From NCBI GenBank assembly GCA_964020155.1, contig OZ026569.1:2628971-2692970 (forward strand): DNA of 64,000 bases. Reading direction: 5' to 3'. Every line of letters begins with the position of its first letter. Position 1 is the stretch's first letter. This DNA comes from Chondrilla cf. caribensis (Eukaryota > Porifera > Demospongiae > Chondrillida > Chondrillidae). Shown here one piece after another: positions 44,410 through 64,000 of the stretch. Under the pieces are notes generated by a model. That model saw only the letters and a list, made by a program, of their open reading frames with translations, did not search any database and had not been told where the DNA came from. The translations under genes were made by a program, and so were the position numbers.

Positions 44410-46017
44410 CACTATTAGTCCCTTTATCTCAATCTTGCATACACCTTATGTATCTTTGCTAACAATTTCCCTCTTGTAGGCTGCCCAGGCGAAGAAGGAA
44501 GAGAAGAAGAGACAAGACAGAGAAAAGTTGATGGATCTCGAACCAGACAAGGCTAGGAAAATGGAGGTGAGCTCAACGCAGTAAGATGTACTGAGGGCAT
44601 TACCACAGTGGGCTTGTGTGTGCTATTTTTACACTTGACATTGGTCATTTGATCTAACAGTCCTGCTTGCTTAGTATGTATGTACATACATGCCTTGAAG
44701 GGCACACCAAACCCATGCTTCTCATCAGGTGTACAGTAAAAACTCATTAAGATGAACAACAAGGACCCACAAAATCGATTCTTGTTATCAGATTGTTTAT
44801 CTCAGGTATATATCCAGTGGCTTGGTTCATCTGGCTTCTTCATTTGTAGCGATCTGTCGTTTTGAATAAATTTAAAAGTGGCTGCCTTGCCTCCTTTGCT
44901 ATGCAGCCATGTGGGCATTAGGTTATATGCACTGGCATGTATAGTGTAACTAGCTATGCTATCCACTCCCACTGTACTGCGCATGTGCTGAATGTGCTGA
45001 AAAATTTTGCTGGAAAATGAATGTCCATTCTGTTTTCTGGTGTATGTCTTTATCACAGACGAACACATACCACACGCCTATTGGTATTTGCATTCCCTTC
45101 CACTGCACGCAATTCCATGACAAAATTGCTATTGCTTACATCTTACTGCTACCTACTTTGTACAGTACCCTGGTTGGTACACACTCCTGGTTAGTACACA
45201 CTCCTGGTTGGTACACACTCCTGGTTGGTACACACTCCTGGTTGGTACATGCTCCTGGTTGGTACATACTCCTGGTTAGTACCTTATCCTGGTTAGTACA
45301 CACTCCTTGTTGGTACATTCTTCTGGGTGGTACGCACTCCTGGTTAGTGTACACTCCTGGTTAGCACATACTCCTGGCTAGTACACACTCCTGGTTAGTA
45401 CACACTCCTGGTTGGTACGCACTCCTGGTTGGTACACACTCTTGGTTAGTGCACACTCCTGATTGGTACATGCTCCTGGTTGGTACACACTCTTGGTTAG
45501 TACACACTCCTGGTTGGTACACACTCCTGGTTAGTACACACTCCTGGTTAGTACACACTCCTGATTGGTACACACTCCTCGTTAGTACAGCCTCTTGGTT
45601 GCTACATACTGTCAAGTTCACTCACTCCATAGCTCACATGTAATACATACACATGTCAACCAATCATACTGATACCAATTACCTCCGGTAAAAATTGCAG
45701 ATTTTGTTCACCCTTCGAGGTACTTACTCAGCATGTTTGACTGTATAATACCCATTCAAGTGTAATTAATACCTAGTGAATCCATTTCAAAAAGACATTT
45801 ATTTGTATCAAATTTTTTATCACTTGTTTATTATAATTGCCCTTTGCTTGTCAGTGATTATCTTTTTTCTTGATTTTACGTCCTCTTCACACACCCAAAT
45901 AATACTGAAGTGGTCCGTAATCATCCCTCATCTTCTCTCCCGGTACAGGCCAAGGAGCAGAAGAGGGCACGAAAAAAGCAAGCTCAAAAACAGGTCAAGA
46001 TGGTTCGTGTTGGGTGA
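37839..46017 (+). CDS. CCDC47: CCDC47 (PAT complex / ER translocon subunit)
   Basis: Nine exons: 37839-38338, 40162-40318, 40829-40894, 42105-42206, 43035-43228, 43369-43513, 44210-44287, 44480-44566 and 45949-46017; phases agree, 465 residues (human 483). A signal peptide (~1-21) is followed by a long acidic luminal stretch, a membrane helix at ~138-156 (EIIIVAGMSVYLLNYLLG), and the cytosolic DUF1682 domain: WFATHKELLTQNF, YSLWATGRQNCNGM, FVESIHITDQYTG and VAQSFLKLSHAQRQEAA. A lysine-rich coiled-coil tail (KEEKKRQDREKLMDLEPDKA ... KKQAQKQVKM) ends the protein. CCDC47 works with Asterix and the Sec61/TMCO1 multipass translocon in inserting multispanning membrane proteins, and its tail reaches the ribosome tunnel exit. 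Intron 1 carries a large 18-bp minisatellite and a MITE; intron 8 carries a satellite-expanded MITE. Confidence 0.95.
38417..38864. repeat. 18-bp minisatellite
   Basis: About 25 copies of GGTGACTTTGAACACCGG, mostly identical, with variants CACCAGG and CACTGGG concentrated at the two ends. Because the unit is six codons, frames stay open on both strands (TLNTGV repeats on plus, FKVTPV on minus). It lies in CCDC47 intron 1, 79 bp after the donor. Confidence 0.95.
39722..39906. mobile_element. Foldback MITE, family B, intact
   Basis: Left CAGTGGAACCTCTGATAAAG and right-end reverse complement CAGTGGAACCTCTTCATAAA are inverted copies. Reference copy for the interrupted element at 25480-25852. Confidence 0.8.
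40947..41135 (+). mobile_element. Foldback MITE, family A, intact
   Basis: Left CAGTCTAACTTGCTTAGTAC and right-end reverse complement CAGTGTAACTTGCTTAGTGA are inverted; TA at 40945-40946 and 41136-41137; 189 bp. Best copy of the family in the window. Confidence 0.85.
41180..41237. repeat. 58-bp mini-foldback
   Basis: CAAGTAATTCGAGTT at the left and CGAATTACTTG at the right form a short hairpin with a GC-rich loop (GGGGCTGCCGCCCCC). A similar hairpin lies at 58657-58713. Confidence 0.65.
42550..42865. repeat. 31-bp minisatellite
   Basis: About ten copies of a 31-bp unit: TGTACCTAGTACAACAGACC followed by CACTGTACATC. CCDC47 intron 4. Confidence 0.9.
43516..43690. repeat. CAGTA pentanucleotide array
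   Basis: (CAGTA)n with ACAGCA variants, starting right after the GTATGT donor of CCDC47 exon 6. A short related tract is at 43930-43985. Confidence 0.9.
45163..45743 (-). mobile_element. Family A MITE expanded by a 17-bp satellite
   Basis: Reverse-orientation family A ends (CAGTACCCTGGTTGGTAC at left; AGCATGTTTGACTG at right; TA borders). Between them, 45170-45610 holds about 26 copies of a 17-bp unit, CCTGGTTGGTACACACT, a motif present once in ordinary family A copies. Confidence 0.75.
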
Positions 46018-46220
46018 TCCGCTCAGGAGCCATCGCAGAACTATTAGAAGAATATTTAGAATTTCACATATCTTATGCTTGCTGATTGTGTACACATTGT
46101 ACAGTGTTTACTGTATTGTTACCGACCCCGCCCACCGCGTGATGCAATAAGTCGGTGTGTTCATAATGACGTCATTGCACTAGAACAGGAGGAGTCTTGG
46201 AATTCATGTGTTTTAAAAAA
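46018..46220. other. Short CCDC47-TLK intergenic region
   Basis: 203 bp between the CCDC47 stop and the TLK start on the same strand. It includes a TGACGTCA CRE-like palindrome at about 46167-46174. No other feature is seen. Confidence 0.4.
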
Positions 46221-55545
<9,325 letters not shown>

Positions 55546-56499
55546 CATACAATGCAGTGAATTCATGTACTGTACTGTATGTACATTATTGTTATTATGT
55601 TCTTGAATTGTAAACGTTCCTATTTATGTCATTCTTTTATTGTTATTGTTGTTGTTGTTGTTGTTGTTGGTATGTATGCTGACTTGTGTTCTGGAGCCCT
55701 TTCGTTATTTTATGCTCCTTTACCAAACCATCAACCATGATACTGTACACATGTTTCGAGGGATAGAGTAAGAGAAACACCACACTGTCATGCATGTGCA
55801 CGTGAATGTGGACCAGAGTCAGTGACGAGCGCATGATAGCCAGTGATCTGAACACATATTGTATGGCAAGAAAAAATATTGATGAGGAATTTATACCCTG
55901 CAAGTGGCAAGTGATCGCCTAACTGACGTTATAATTCCACCCAAATATGACAAAAATTATTGGTGTACATGTTTGACCAGTTTATTCAAGACATTCATTC
56001 TCCTTGTACACATCGATCTGTCTTTGTAACCTCCATTCTTACTTCTTGTGTGCCTGTGTGAATGACATGGGTGTTGGTAGGGAATTGGTGATGAATTAGA
56101 TTATAACAACTGTTGGTATAATATTATGTTGCCTATGGTCAGGTTATTATCTCGGTATCTCAATGAACACATTGATGCAGTACATGGTGCTAGTGCTGGT
56201 TATAAGTAAATCACACAATAATACGTATATATATATATAATATATATATAATGATTGTATTGTTACATATAGCATGCAATGTCATTTCATTATTATTATT
56301 AATGCACATACAGTGTATGTCAAGCATTCAAATTTATATAACAATTGATGGTATGGATTCAAGGAAACATTTATGCTTTACAATATGATATACATAAGAT
56401 AAATTAAATATGTATATAAAATAGGTTTCTTGCAATTGAAGTCCAGTAAGTTACACATCTTCCATGTCCTCTTATTCAAACTTGCACCTCTCTCTGCCA

Positions 56500-57480
56500 C
56501 ACTTTACGTGTGCCCAGGGCATCCGGCGAGGACGGGGAGGTGCTTCATGCCCCGTGGCCGAGGAGAACATGCCACTTGCCACCACGCCTCAGCTGTTGAT
56601 GTCATCGCACGTGTAGTCAACATCAAGCCATCATCCCATGGTATAGGGTGGTAGACTGGCTTCTCGGGAGGTCCAGATTTCAGAGCCGTGATCTTTTACG
56701 TCTGGCACACCGAGTATCACGGGCGCCAGTCACCGATGTGGTCCTTTGTGACTTGATAGCTTCATGGGCCCGGAGACCCAAGAATCACGGATTTACCACC
56801 AATCCACGGACCAGAAGACAGGTGAACTGACTTCACATCGGTAATCATCAGAGTCAGGCCGGCAGGACACACATCAAACAGCGCAGCAGCTTCCTCAACA
56901 CGATGACAAGAGACTCCCCGGTAGGGCCCAAAACCTAAACTAGTGTAGCATGTCTGGACCCTACTATAGCCGCATGCGCATGCTGTGTGCATAGGAGGGT
57001 GTGTGCAAGGCGCGGTGTGTGCATAGTAAAGTGTATGCAGCGTAAAGGTAATGCATGGCATGGCCTAACTTACGTGAGCCCGAAGGCAATAATAAAGGAA
57101 AAAGGTGGTGAGCAGAGAGCCGTGTGGTTCCGACAACATAGCCTTCGCAGGACCTACTTACAGGACCCCTAGGGGAGACTAGCCGACCATGATCCCAGGC
57201 ACCGCCCGCCTCCGAAGAGGACGGACGCCCAAACCTCGTCCGAGAACACTCGAGAGACCCGACGACTCACAGGAGACCGGGACGTGTGAACTCCATGCGT
57301 GATCAAACAGCGAACCGAAGAAGGAGAGGGTAGAACAGCTAACCACGCTTGCGCTCGGGGCACCCCCTCCAATTCGAATCCTCCAGCATCTGCAGCTTCC
57401 CCAACACGGATCTACTCACAAAGAAAATGGACGCGCGACGTGAGCTTTTATAGTGGTTCGTACTTCGGGGATTCCCAAAC
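56500..57480. other. GC-richer block of unknown nature
   Basis: About 1 kb with visibly higher GC and more CpG than anything nearby. It includes the palindrome GCATGCGCATGC near 56973. No reading frame resembles a known protein and I see no matching inverted or direct terminal repeats. It could be a decayed mobile element or a distal promoter/CpG-rich segment. Confidence 0.35.
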
Positions 57481-57824
57481 GATGAATATTGATTTGACGG
57501 TGCTGTGTGATGTTGTGCCAGACCCTAGGCGCCAGCAATACCAGACACAGATCCTAGTTATGATTGTCACTTTGTCACAACATGCTCTAAACACTAAACA
57601 AACATGTTCCAAACTATAAACATACATGTTCCAAACTATAAACATACATGTTCCAAACTTCAAACAATCATGTTCCAAACTTTAAACAAACATGTTTACC
57701 ATTTTAATTCAGGTTGTAATTTCTATGCGTGTGTATGGATGTGCATGCATGTGCATGTGTGTTCTGTATGGATGTGTGCATGTGCATGCATGTGTACTGT
57801 GGATGTGCATGTGTTGTGTGGGAG

Positions 57825-57828
<4 letters not shown>

Positions 57829-57902
<74 letters not shown>
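57829..57902. repeat. (GT)n microsatellite
   Basis: Pure GT for ~74 bp. Confidence 0.95.
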
Positions 57903-57904
<2 letters not shown>

Positions 57905-59079
57905 ACGCATGAATGCTTGCCTGTCTGCCTGCATTTGTGCTTTCCTGAATGTGTATGTATGACACATCAGTATTCTTGCTATGATTCATCACGTGGATAC
58001 TGCATGGTGGATCCAAGGTGACCAGTAATAAAATTTAACATTATCTAGTTATTCATCACAAGGTCCATAGTAGATGCAGGAGGGTGTATCAGTATTTGTT
58101 ATTACATTGGGCAGCTCATGGCATGCATGATTTGTAAGGTATGATATTAATATTGCAGAATGTCCATGTTTATTTCTTATTTCTCATTTTATATATACTT
58201 TGATTCTAGGTATCTATTCTAGTAGCACATAGCGCAGAGCCTTATGCAAGATGTACATAGTTGCTCAAGTTTCTTAAGCATGTGGTGAACCTCAATCAAT
58301 GATCTCTCCATATATATGTGTGAATGTATTAAACTGATGACCATCATTAATGCCACAAAATGATGTTTATAAAATTTAATGTCTACTATGATGGGAGTCA
58401 CAATGATATAGCATGCATTTCACTATCACTGACTCCATTTGGTGACTCCATATGTATGTATGCATGATATATGTGTGTGAGTGCATGTACATATGTATGT
58501 AGTGCATGTGTGTACATATGGATGAAAATATGTATCTGTGTATATAATATTTTGCATGAGTGTGAGTGTGCGTATGTACATGCATTATTTGTTATAATAC
58601 TATTATGTGGAGTATCATGATTTGTGACATTTTTTAGAGGCTGCAGACTAGACGCTCAAGTAATTCGAGTGTGGGAGTGGCCGCCACATGAGTTATTGAA
58701 CTCAAACTACTTGTTTTGGTGCAGTGGACCTCCTGGCAAAGCAAAGCAAGGGAATTTCTTTTTGCAATTGAAGTGGATCATGTATGAATTTGCAGCTGCA
58801 AAGTTTCATTCTAATAAATTCATATCAACAATGCTTTATTATACCTGATTGTATCATGGCAATTTACCATTTAATATGTCATTGATCTATTATTATCACA
58901 TTCTGCATAATACACAATTTGCGTATATACGTACAGTAAGAGTACTCACTGTCTGGTGTAATTTGATATTGATAACAAACAGTAAATGTCCAATAATTGC
59001 CTATTAAATGCATGACTTGGCAATGCATACTATAATGTAATACAAAATGTCAATACTAGATATATATTATGATTCTATG

Positions 59080-59210
59080 CATCATTATGAAGCGAAGATC
59101 ACAGACTTTGGGTTGAGCAAGGTGGTGGAACAGGAGAGTCCTGATGGGATGGAGCTCACGTCACAGGGGGCAGGGACCTACTGGTACCTCCCCCAGAGTG
59201 TTTTGTCATT
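59080..59210 (+). pseudogene. Broken copy of a TLK kinase exon
   Basis: Nearly identical to part of TLK exon 54109-54296: it starts at the [14 protein letters not shown] segment and runs through GAGTYWYLP. One C is missing from the CCCCCC run before GAGTG, which shifts the frame, and similarity fades after TTTTGTCATT. No neighbouring TLK exons are present. The few silent differences (GCA/GCG, ACG/ACA, ACA/ACG) point to a recent partial duplication about 5 kb from the source. Confidence 0.9.
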
Positions 59211-60247
59211 CTACAAGTACCATCTCCAGAAATGCTTCGGTCACTTACTAGGTTATTTTCACCCCCAGGTCTATACCTACTGCGTGCTGTTGCTTGGATC
59301 TCTTAGTCCTTTGACCTTTTTGTGTCATTTCAGACAATGTTTGTTTAACAAACTGGTTGGCTTCCTTCAAAAATTTAATGTCTATCAAGTCTTTAGCCTG
59401 CTTGCAGTTGGACAAAGTGAAGAATTAAACTGTATATAAGCAATACCGTAGGATCTGCGCTAGCACTTTATGTTCTTATTATTAGTCTCCTAGCTTCATA
59501 ATATATGACATTGTATGATACTTTATCTTAAAGTCATTAACATTTTGGTGTATGCAAACTATCTATAAGGAAATTTGTTCACAGATTCACCTCTAACTAT
59601 AATTATTATCAAACTTGCATTGAGTGCAGTAATAGGATACAATGAATTGCATAGCCTTAATCACGTCATGTCACTTTGACCCATGTATACAATGATGTTA
59701 TTATTATGCTGCATGATTATGTACTATATTCTTCATGTCAATATCATTTTTCATTATAGTTCCTCTATTACACTATGTATTATTTAGTGGTTAAGACATG
59801 GGCACGAGGGCATTATGACATATTAAATACCGAGTCCCGAGGGCATGAAGCGCCCGAGGGCAAGTGTATTTTATATGTCATAATGCCCGAGTGTCCAAGT
59901 CTTAACCATTATAGCATCCGTTGCTAACGCTTTATACTGTTGCTAGCGCTTTATACATTATAAAATTGCTGTATAATAGTACTGTTTCTATGGTAACGGA
60001 TGCTATAATAATATCTTTATATGGTGATATTGAATTATGCAAAATAATAGTCTACTATCATTTTACAATTATAACATATTACAAATAATGCACTGCAGCT
60101 GGACTGTTCATCATTGTTTAATTTGTTATGATTAATTATTATTCCTTCAATTAATTAGAATTAATTGTCACATTTGTATTCCATAATGGACCATAGTATT
60201 GCACTGCATGTGATAACAAGAGTTTAGCTAGAAGCAGTCTTGGAGTA
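59211..60247. other. Gene-free region with foldback elements
   Basis: AT-rich. Holds a foldback at 59786-59910 and a second inverted pair at about 59908-60013. Otherwise nothing recognised. Confidence 0.5.
59786..59910. mobile_element. 125-bp foldback element
   Basis: AGTGGTTAAGACATGGGCAC and the reverse complement of the right end AATGGTTAAGACTTGGACAC continue through GGGCATTATGACATAT on both arms (~45 bp each). The loop holds GAGTCCCGAGGGCATGAAGC. It abuts another inverted pair, TTATAGCATCCGTT ... AACGGATGCTATAA. Confidence 0.75.
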
Positions 60248-60772
60248 TCACCACACTATCTTCGAGTCTGGGAAGGGAATCCAGTGTGTGATCCCCACTG
60301 GGTTGACTGATACTCCATACTTAGTTCCAACATACAATAACCAGTAGCAGTTTTCGTCTGGCTTATTGGAAACTCCATCTATTGCATCTATGATATAACT
60401 CAAAGTAATGAATTGAGCTGTGAATCGATATCTACTGTAACAGTTGGCTGCTATCTCCATAATTTCCTGCCCACTGGTACCCTTTTGTTGTTATCTTGAG
60501 TGGTTTTGGTGGAGATTTGGTGATACAGCTCTCGTTGTACTGAATCTCATACATCACTTCAATCTTCTTGGGAGGCCATGAAGACTGCCTGACTTCATCT
60601 ACTTCAGTTTCCTGTGGGTTAAAAGATATACACTATATATTTGAGATAGTGGATCTCAAATATTGAACACCCCCCCCCCCCACACACACAGACACATCTG
60701 AACCTCTGGATCTTGTGAATTGATCACTCTGGCTAATACTACAATGGTTACTAGCACCACTGCTGATCTCAT
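60248..60772 (-). pseudogene. Frameshifted secreted DUF4430 gene copy
   Basis: Upstream paralogue-like copy of the gene at 62789-63423. Exon 1 (60772-60704) encodes a 23-residue signal peptide (MRSAVVLVTIVVLARVINSQ). Exon 2 runs 60611-60248. After KSPPKPLKITTKG a 2-bp deletion relative to the intact copy throws the reading out of frame, to a stop soon after. The original frame is still readable downstream (MEIAANCYSRYRFTAQF ... CYWLLYVGTKYGVSVNPVGI) but stops early at IVW because AGA has become TGA. Two independent lesions favour a pseudogene over a sequencing slip. Confidence 0.8.
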
Positions 60773-62052
60773 CTTAAATTTGAGGTTTCGGATCGTATTG
60801 AGGCTGTCCACAGTACATCTGTACTTATATAGGGCAGAGTGTCACCAATAATTATCAGTCAATGAATATGATTATTTTATTTAGTATTCTGTGGAGCCAA
60901 CTAGTGTATCTGGCTCAGAAATCACAAAACTCACATGTAATATGATCCAATTCTGTACACAAGATGCATGCTTCTTTGAAATCGATCATAATTTAAGGTG
61001 AGAGGTATTCTATCTTCTAATGGCGGTATGTATAATGTATTGGGTTTCAGAGAACTGCTTCAGCTAGGAGTTGGTTGGTCCATTGTGTTACGGAGAAGAA
61101 TTCTTGATTGTAAATGAAATGTACAGTCAGATTTACTGTGGAAAGGATGCAGGCTATGGGTGGGGTGTGTGGATGTGTTTTTACATACATATGTACATGT
61201 ATTAGACAGTAATAATCGGGAATCCAATGTAACGGATATCCTCAGGGGCCGGTGTGTCTGGTTCAGAAGTCTCAAAACTGTCACATGTAATATAATATAC
61301 CATGTGAAGCACTGCACATCTTGTGTACTTGATCTGCTGCAGTGCTTCACTTGATCATTAGGCGAGAGATGTGGCTACATCCAGTGGCTACATGAGTGTC
61401 AGGTTACAATGTTTCATGAGAGCTGAGACTGTCTTAAAGTTTCCTCTGTTAATAAACTGTCTGATGTAACTGTGGATACTTCATATGAACACATTATAGT
61501 AAGCATGCATATACAATTCATTGCGATTGTGGAATTGTGCACCAAATTTACATTGATAAAGTTACATGTGTGACAACCAATCTACAAGACACAATGAATT
61601 AGGGATTAGCTTGTATGTATTAACTGCAAGGATTTTCCCCACAACAGTTGGAAACTTTGCAGTCCAAAATCCCTATTCAATCCTGTGGAGTCTCTGTGTC
61701 TGCCTAGTATAACTTATGGAAGCCATAATATATTGGATATATCCATGGTAACGCATATATTTTCTGTCTACTAGTCTATAAACTAAGTAGCACACTGTTG
61801 TGCCTTATTCATGGACATGCTCCACATTGTAGTACATTTCCTCTTGTACCAGATCAATTTTTCCTGATTTGTTGATATGTTCATTACTGTATGATATGTT
61901 GTGTGTGATTTGTACATAATGTTTTCAATTATATATGTACATGGAAAACCTGACCATGCATGTGCGCATACGTAAGTACGTATGCATGTGTACACATGAC
62001 TGTGTGTTTGTTTCTAGTGTGTGTGTGTATGTGTGTGTGTGTGTGTATGTGT

Positions 62053-62111
<59 letters not shown>

Positions 62112-62252
62112 CGTGTGTGTGTACGTGTTTGTGTATGCATGTATGGGTTTGTGGTGTTTGTGTGTGTAATTCTAGTGTGTGTGTATGTGTATCTGTATGT
62201 ATGTGTGTTTGTGTGTGTGTGTGTTTCTAATGTTTGTGTGTATGTGTATGTA

Positions 62253-62335
<83 letters not shown>

Positions 62336-62436
62336 TGTGTGTGTGTGTGTGTGTGTGCTTGTACGCTCGCGCGTGTGTATATGTGTGTGTGTGTGTGTGT
62401 TACTAGTGTGTGTGTGTGTGTGCTTGTGCGCTCGCG

Positions 62437-62484
<48 letters not shown>

Positions 62485-62507
62485 CGTGCGCTCGTGTGTG
62501 TGTGTGT

Positions 62508-62571
<64 letters not shown>

Positions 62572-62788
62572 ACAAGTATGTGTGGATGTATGGTTGTGTA
62601 AGTGTTTGTTATCCCTAGATCCTTTTTCTATACATTATTATACAATTTTTATTTTATGGTGTATCAACTCAATCACATTATATTTGCTAACATAATTGCA
62701 ATATTCATCAAATATCAACATCAAGCAGTAGCTAACTGATTATTATTATTATAATAATAGTGTGCAATTCTCATACTAGTACTATTGG
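60773..62788. other. Spacer between the DUF4430 copies
   Basis: Holds a diverged direct repeat (about 60889-60950 and 61238-61300, sharing GTGTNTCTGGYTCAGAARTC and CACATGTAATAT), possibly left from the local duplication, and a large GT array at 62020-62571. A minus-strand AATAAA (62653-62648) lies 136 bp past the intact gene's stop. No other gene is seen. Confidence 0.5.
62020..62571. repeat. Large compound (GT)n array
   Basis: About 550 bp of GT with recurring breaks TTACTAG/TTCTAG, GCTCGCGCG and TATG; the block TTACTAGTGTG ... GCTTGTNCGCTCGCGC appears at least twice (near 62330 and 62400), so the array grew by block duplication. The longest microsatellite in the window. Confidence 0.95.
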
Positions 62789-63423
62789 TCAATGTTGTAC
62801 ATATTTGGAGTATCTCCAGATGATCTTTGAATTTGGAAATGGAATCCAGTTAGTGATTCCCACTGGACTGAGTGACACACCATAGCGTGTTCCAACATAC
62901 AAGAACCAGTAGCATCCATTTTTGCCTTTCTCAACATCGTCTATTTTCTCAACAGAGTATCCAAGCTCATTGTTGAAGTATTTAGCTGTAAAGCGATAGC
63001 GTTTGTTATAGTTGGCTGCTATCTCCATAATTTCCTGGCCACTGGTACCCTTGGTTGTCATAATCCTCAGAGGTTTTGGAGGAGATTTGGTGGTACAATT
63101 CTTGTTGTACTGAATCTCATACATCACCTGGATCCTCCTGGGAGGCCATGGAACCTGCACAACTTCATCCACTTTATTTTTCTGTATAGTAAGATTTATT
63201 ATAAGTATAGGGGTAATGAACATGACGCTGTACAAACACATATAATATACAAAATTAATGTGCACACATATCACACACACACACACACACTAGAAACACA
63301 CACACACACACACACACACATGCGCATGCACGTGCAAGGACATACACACACCTTTGAATCTTGGCACTTGACCAGCGGGGCCAATACACTTGCTACAAAA
63401 AGTACTGTGACAGAAAATCTCAT
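62789..63423 (-). CDS. Secreted DUF4430 (transcobalamin C-terminal-like) protein
   Basis: Two exons: 63423-63352 (24-residue signal peptide, MRFSVTVLFVASVLAPLVKC) and 63181-62789; 154 residues in total. After a short linker and a beta-strand segment (RIQVMYEIQYNKNC) comes the DUF4430 pattern: EIMEIAANYNKRYRFTAKYF, LGYSVEKIDDV, CYWFLYVGTRYGVSLSPVGI, WIPFPNSKIIWRY. This matches the small beta domain at the C-terminus of intrinsic factor and transcobalamin (DUF4430 pattern: LM..AA...FRFEA ... GYYWLLY ... PVGVEDL ... WY), which caps bound cobalamin in vertebrates. Here it stands alone with no alpha-barrel partner, so vitamin B12 binding is only a possibility. The splice donor is embedded in a GT-rich tract. 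Confidence 0.75.
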
Positions 63424-64000
63424 CTTTTCTTACCACGACCAACTGAAGAATAACTTGTAAGTGTATGATCACCCCTCATAAATACTACTCCTGACCATTA
63501 ATAATATTCATACCTCTGTCCATATGAATTTAGTTATTGAAAGTGTACATTTTACCTTTGAAGAAATTTATATTAATAAGGCCCTTAGACAACTGTACTA
63601 AGACATTGTACAGTAGTAGTCATAATATGAACACTACATACAGACTAAGTACTAGTCCTAGAAGGAAAGTACCTGCTTCAATGTCCCTAATTCATGAAGC
63701 ATTGAACAATGGTGCTCAATTACGTTTTGATGATATATTGTTCCATTTTCAATAAAGCAGGTATATTCCACATAATATAGCATGAACTTGTCATGTTCAA
63801 ATCAGGAGTTCATGGCTTTAGATATATGCATATACACATACAAACACACATGTTTGCACATGTGTAACGAAGATAGTATTTGTGTTTAAGTATCTTAACT
63901 ATCATTCTAGTTGCTAGTTATGTGTATGCAATAACTAGTGTGCATTACGTAACTGAACGTGTGTCTATAGACAAGTGTAACCATGTGTAGTGGCTTTGGA
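63424..64000. other. Upstream flank of the DUF4430 gene
   Basis: Likely promoter of the minus-strand gene followed by AT-rich sequence. No further gene or clear repeat is seen to the window end. Confidence 0.5.

Larger units (their letters stand above)
55546..59079. other. Gene-poor region downstream of TLK
   Basis: Contains the TLK 3' region with a (GTT)n tract at 55639-55670, an AT-rich stretch to 56450, a GC-richer block at 56500-57480, tandem CATGTTCCAAACTATAAA repeats at 57600-57690, a (GT)n tract at 57829-57902 and a 57-bp hairpin at 58657-58713. No coding frame with family similarity was found. Confidence 0.5.

Noticed and set aside
45017..45643. Trp/His/Thr repeat frames (LVGTHSWLVHTPGW)
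   Set aside because: Product of the 17-bp satellite within a MITE.
56500..57480. Possible rRNA, snRNA or tRNA cluster in the GC-richer block
   Set aside because: No conserved rRNA or snRNA core or A/B-box pair could be recognised by eye; left as unknown.
59047..59439. A second TLK gene
   Set aside because: Only part of one exon is present, it is frameshifted, and no flanking TLK exons exist.

Overview
The window is eukaryotic and metazoan. Its genes have many introns with GT-AG boundaries, and the spaces between exons are full of (GT)n/(CA)n microsatellites, short minisatellites and small foldback elements. Gene content, short intergenic gaps, divergent protein sequences and the repeat style suggest an early-branching marine invertebrate, most likely a sponge. 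That assignment is inference; no marker in the window proves it. Exons were placed by reading frame, splice phase and family similarity, without alignment tools.

Layout, left to right. 503-1033 (-): small mucin-like membrane protein. 2372-11629 (+): CDK12/CDK13 transcriptional kinase in 8 exons. 12295-31129 (+): an 11-exon, 1350-residue actin-regulator candidate with a PH-fold (EVH1-like) N-terminus, two Cordon-bleu-type ubiquitin-like domains, KRAP/proline-rich segments, a Cobl-type WH2 motif and a WASP-like central-acidic tail. 32447-33160 (+): YAE1. 33715-35214 (-): intronless polyamine oxidase. 35518-37757 (-): NOL11-like protein that carries only the C-terminal half of the family. 37839-46017 (+): CCDC47, divergent from NOL11 with 81 bp between start codons. 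46221-55545 (+): Tousled-like kinase. 55546-60247: no intact gene, but a GC-richer block and a broken copy of a TLK kinase exon. 60248-63423 (-): a tandem pair of secreted DUF4430 (transcobalamin C-terminal-like) genes, one broken and one intact.

The genes do not form a pathway. Most are housekeeping: transcription elongation (CDK12), chromatin assembly (TLK), Fe-S/ribosome recycling (YAE1), rRNA synthesis (NOL11), membrane-protein insertion at the ER (CCDC47) and polyamine catabolism. The most unusual item is the Cobl/WASP-like hybrid. The repeat fraction is dominated by small pogo-like foldback elements with CAGT...ACTG ends and TA target duplications, including one clean nested insertion and one element that has expanded into a 17-bp satellite.
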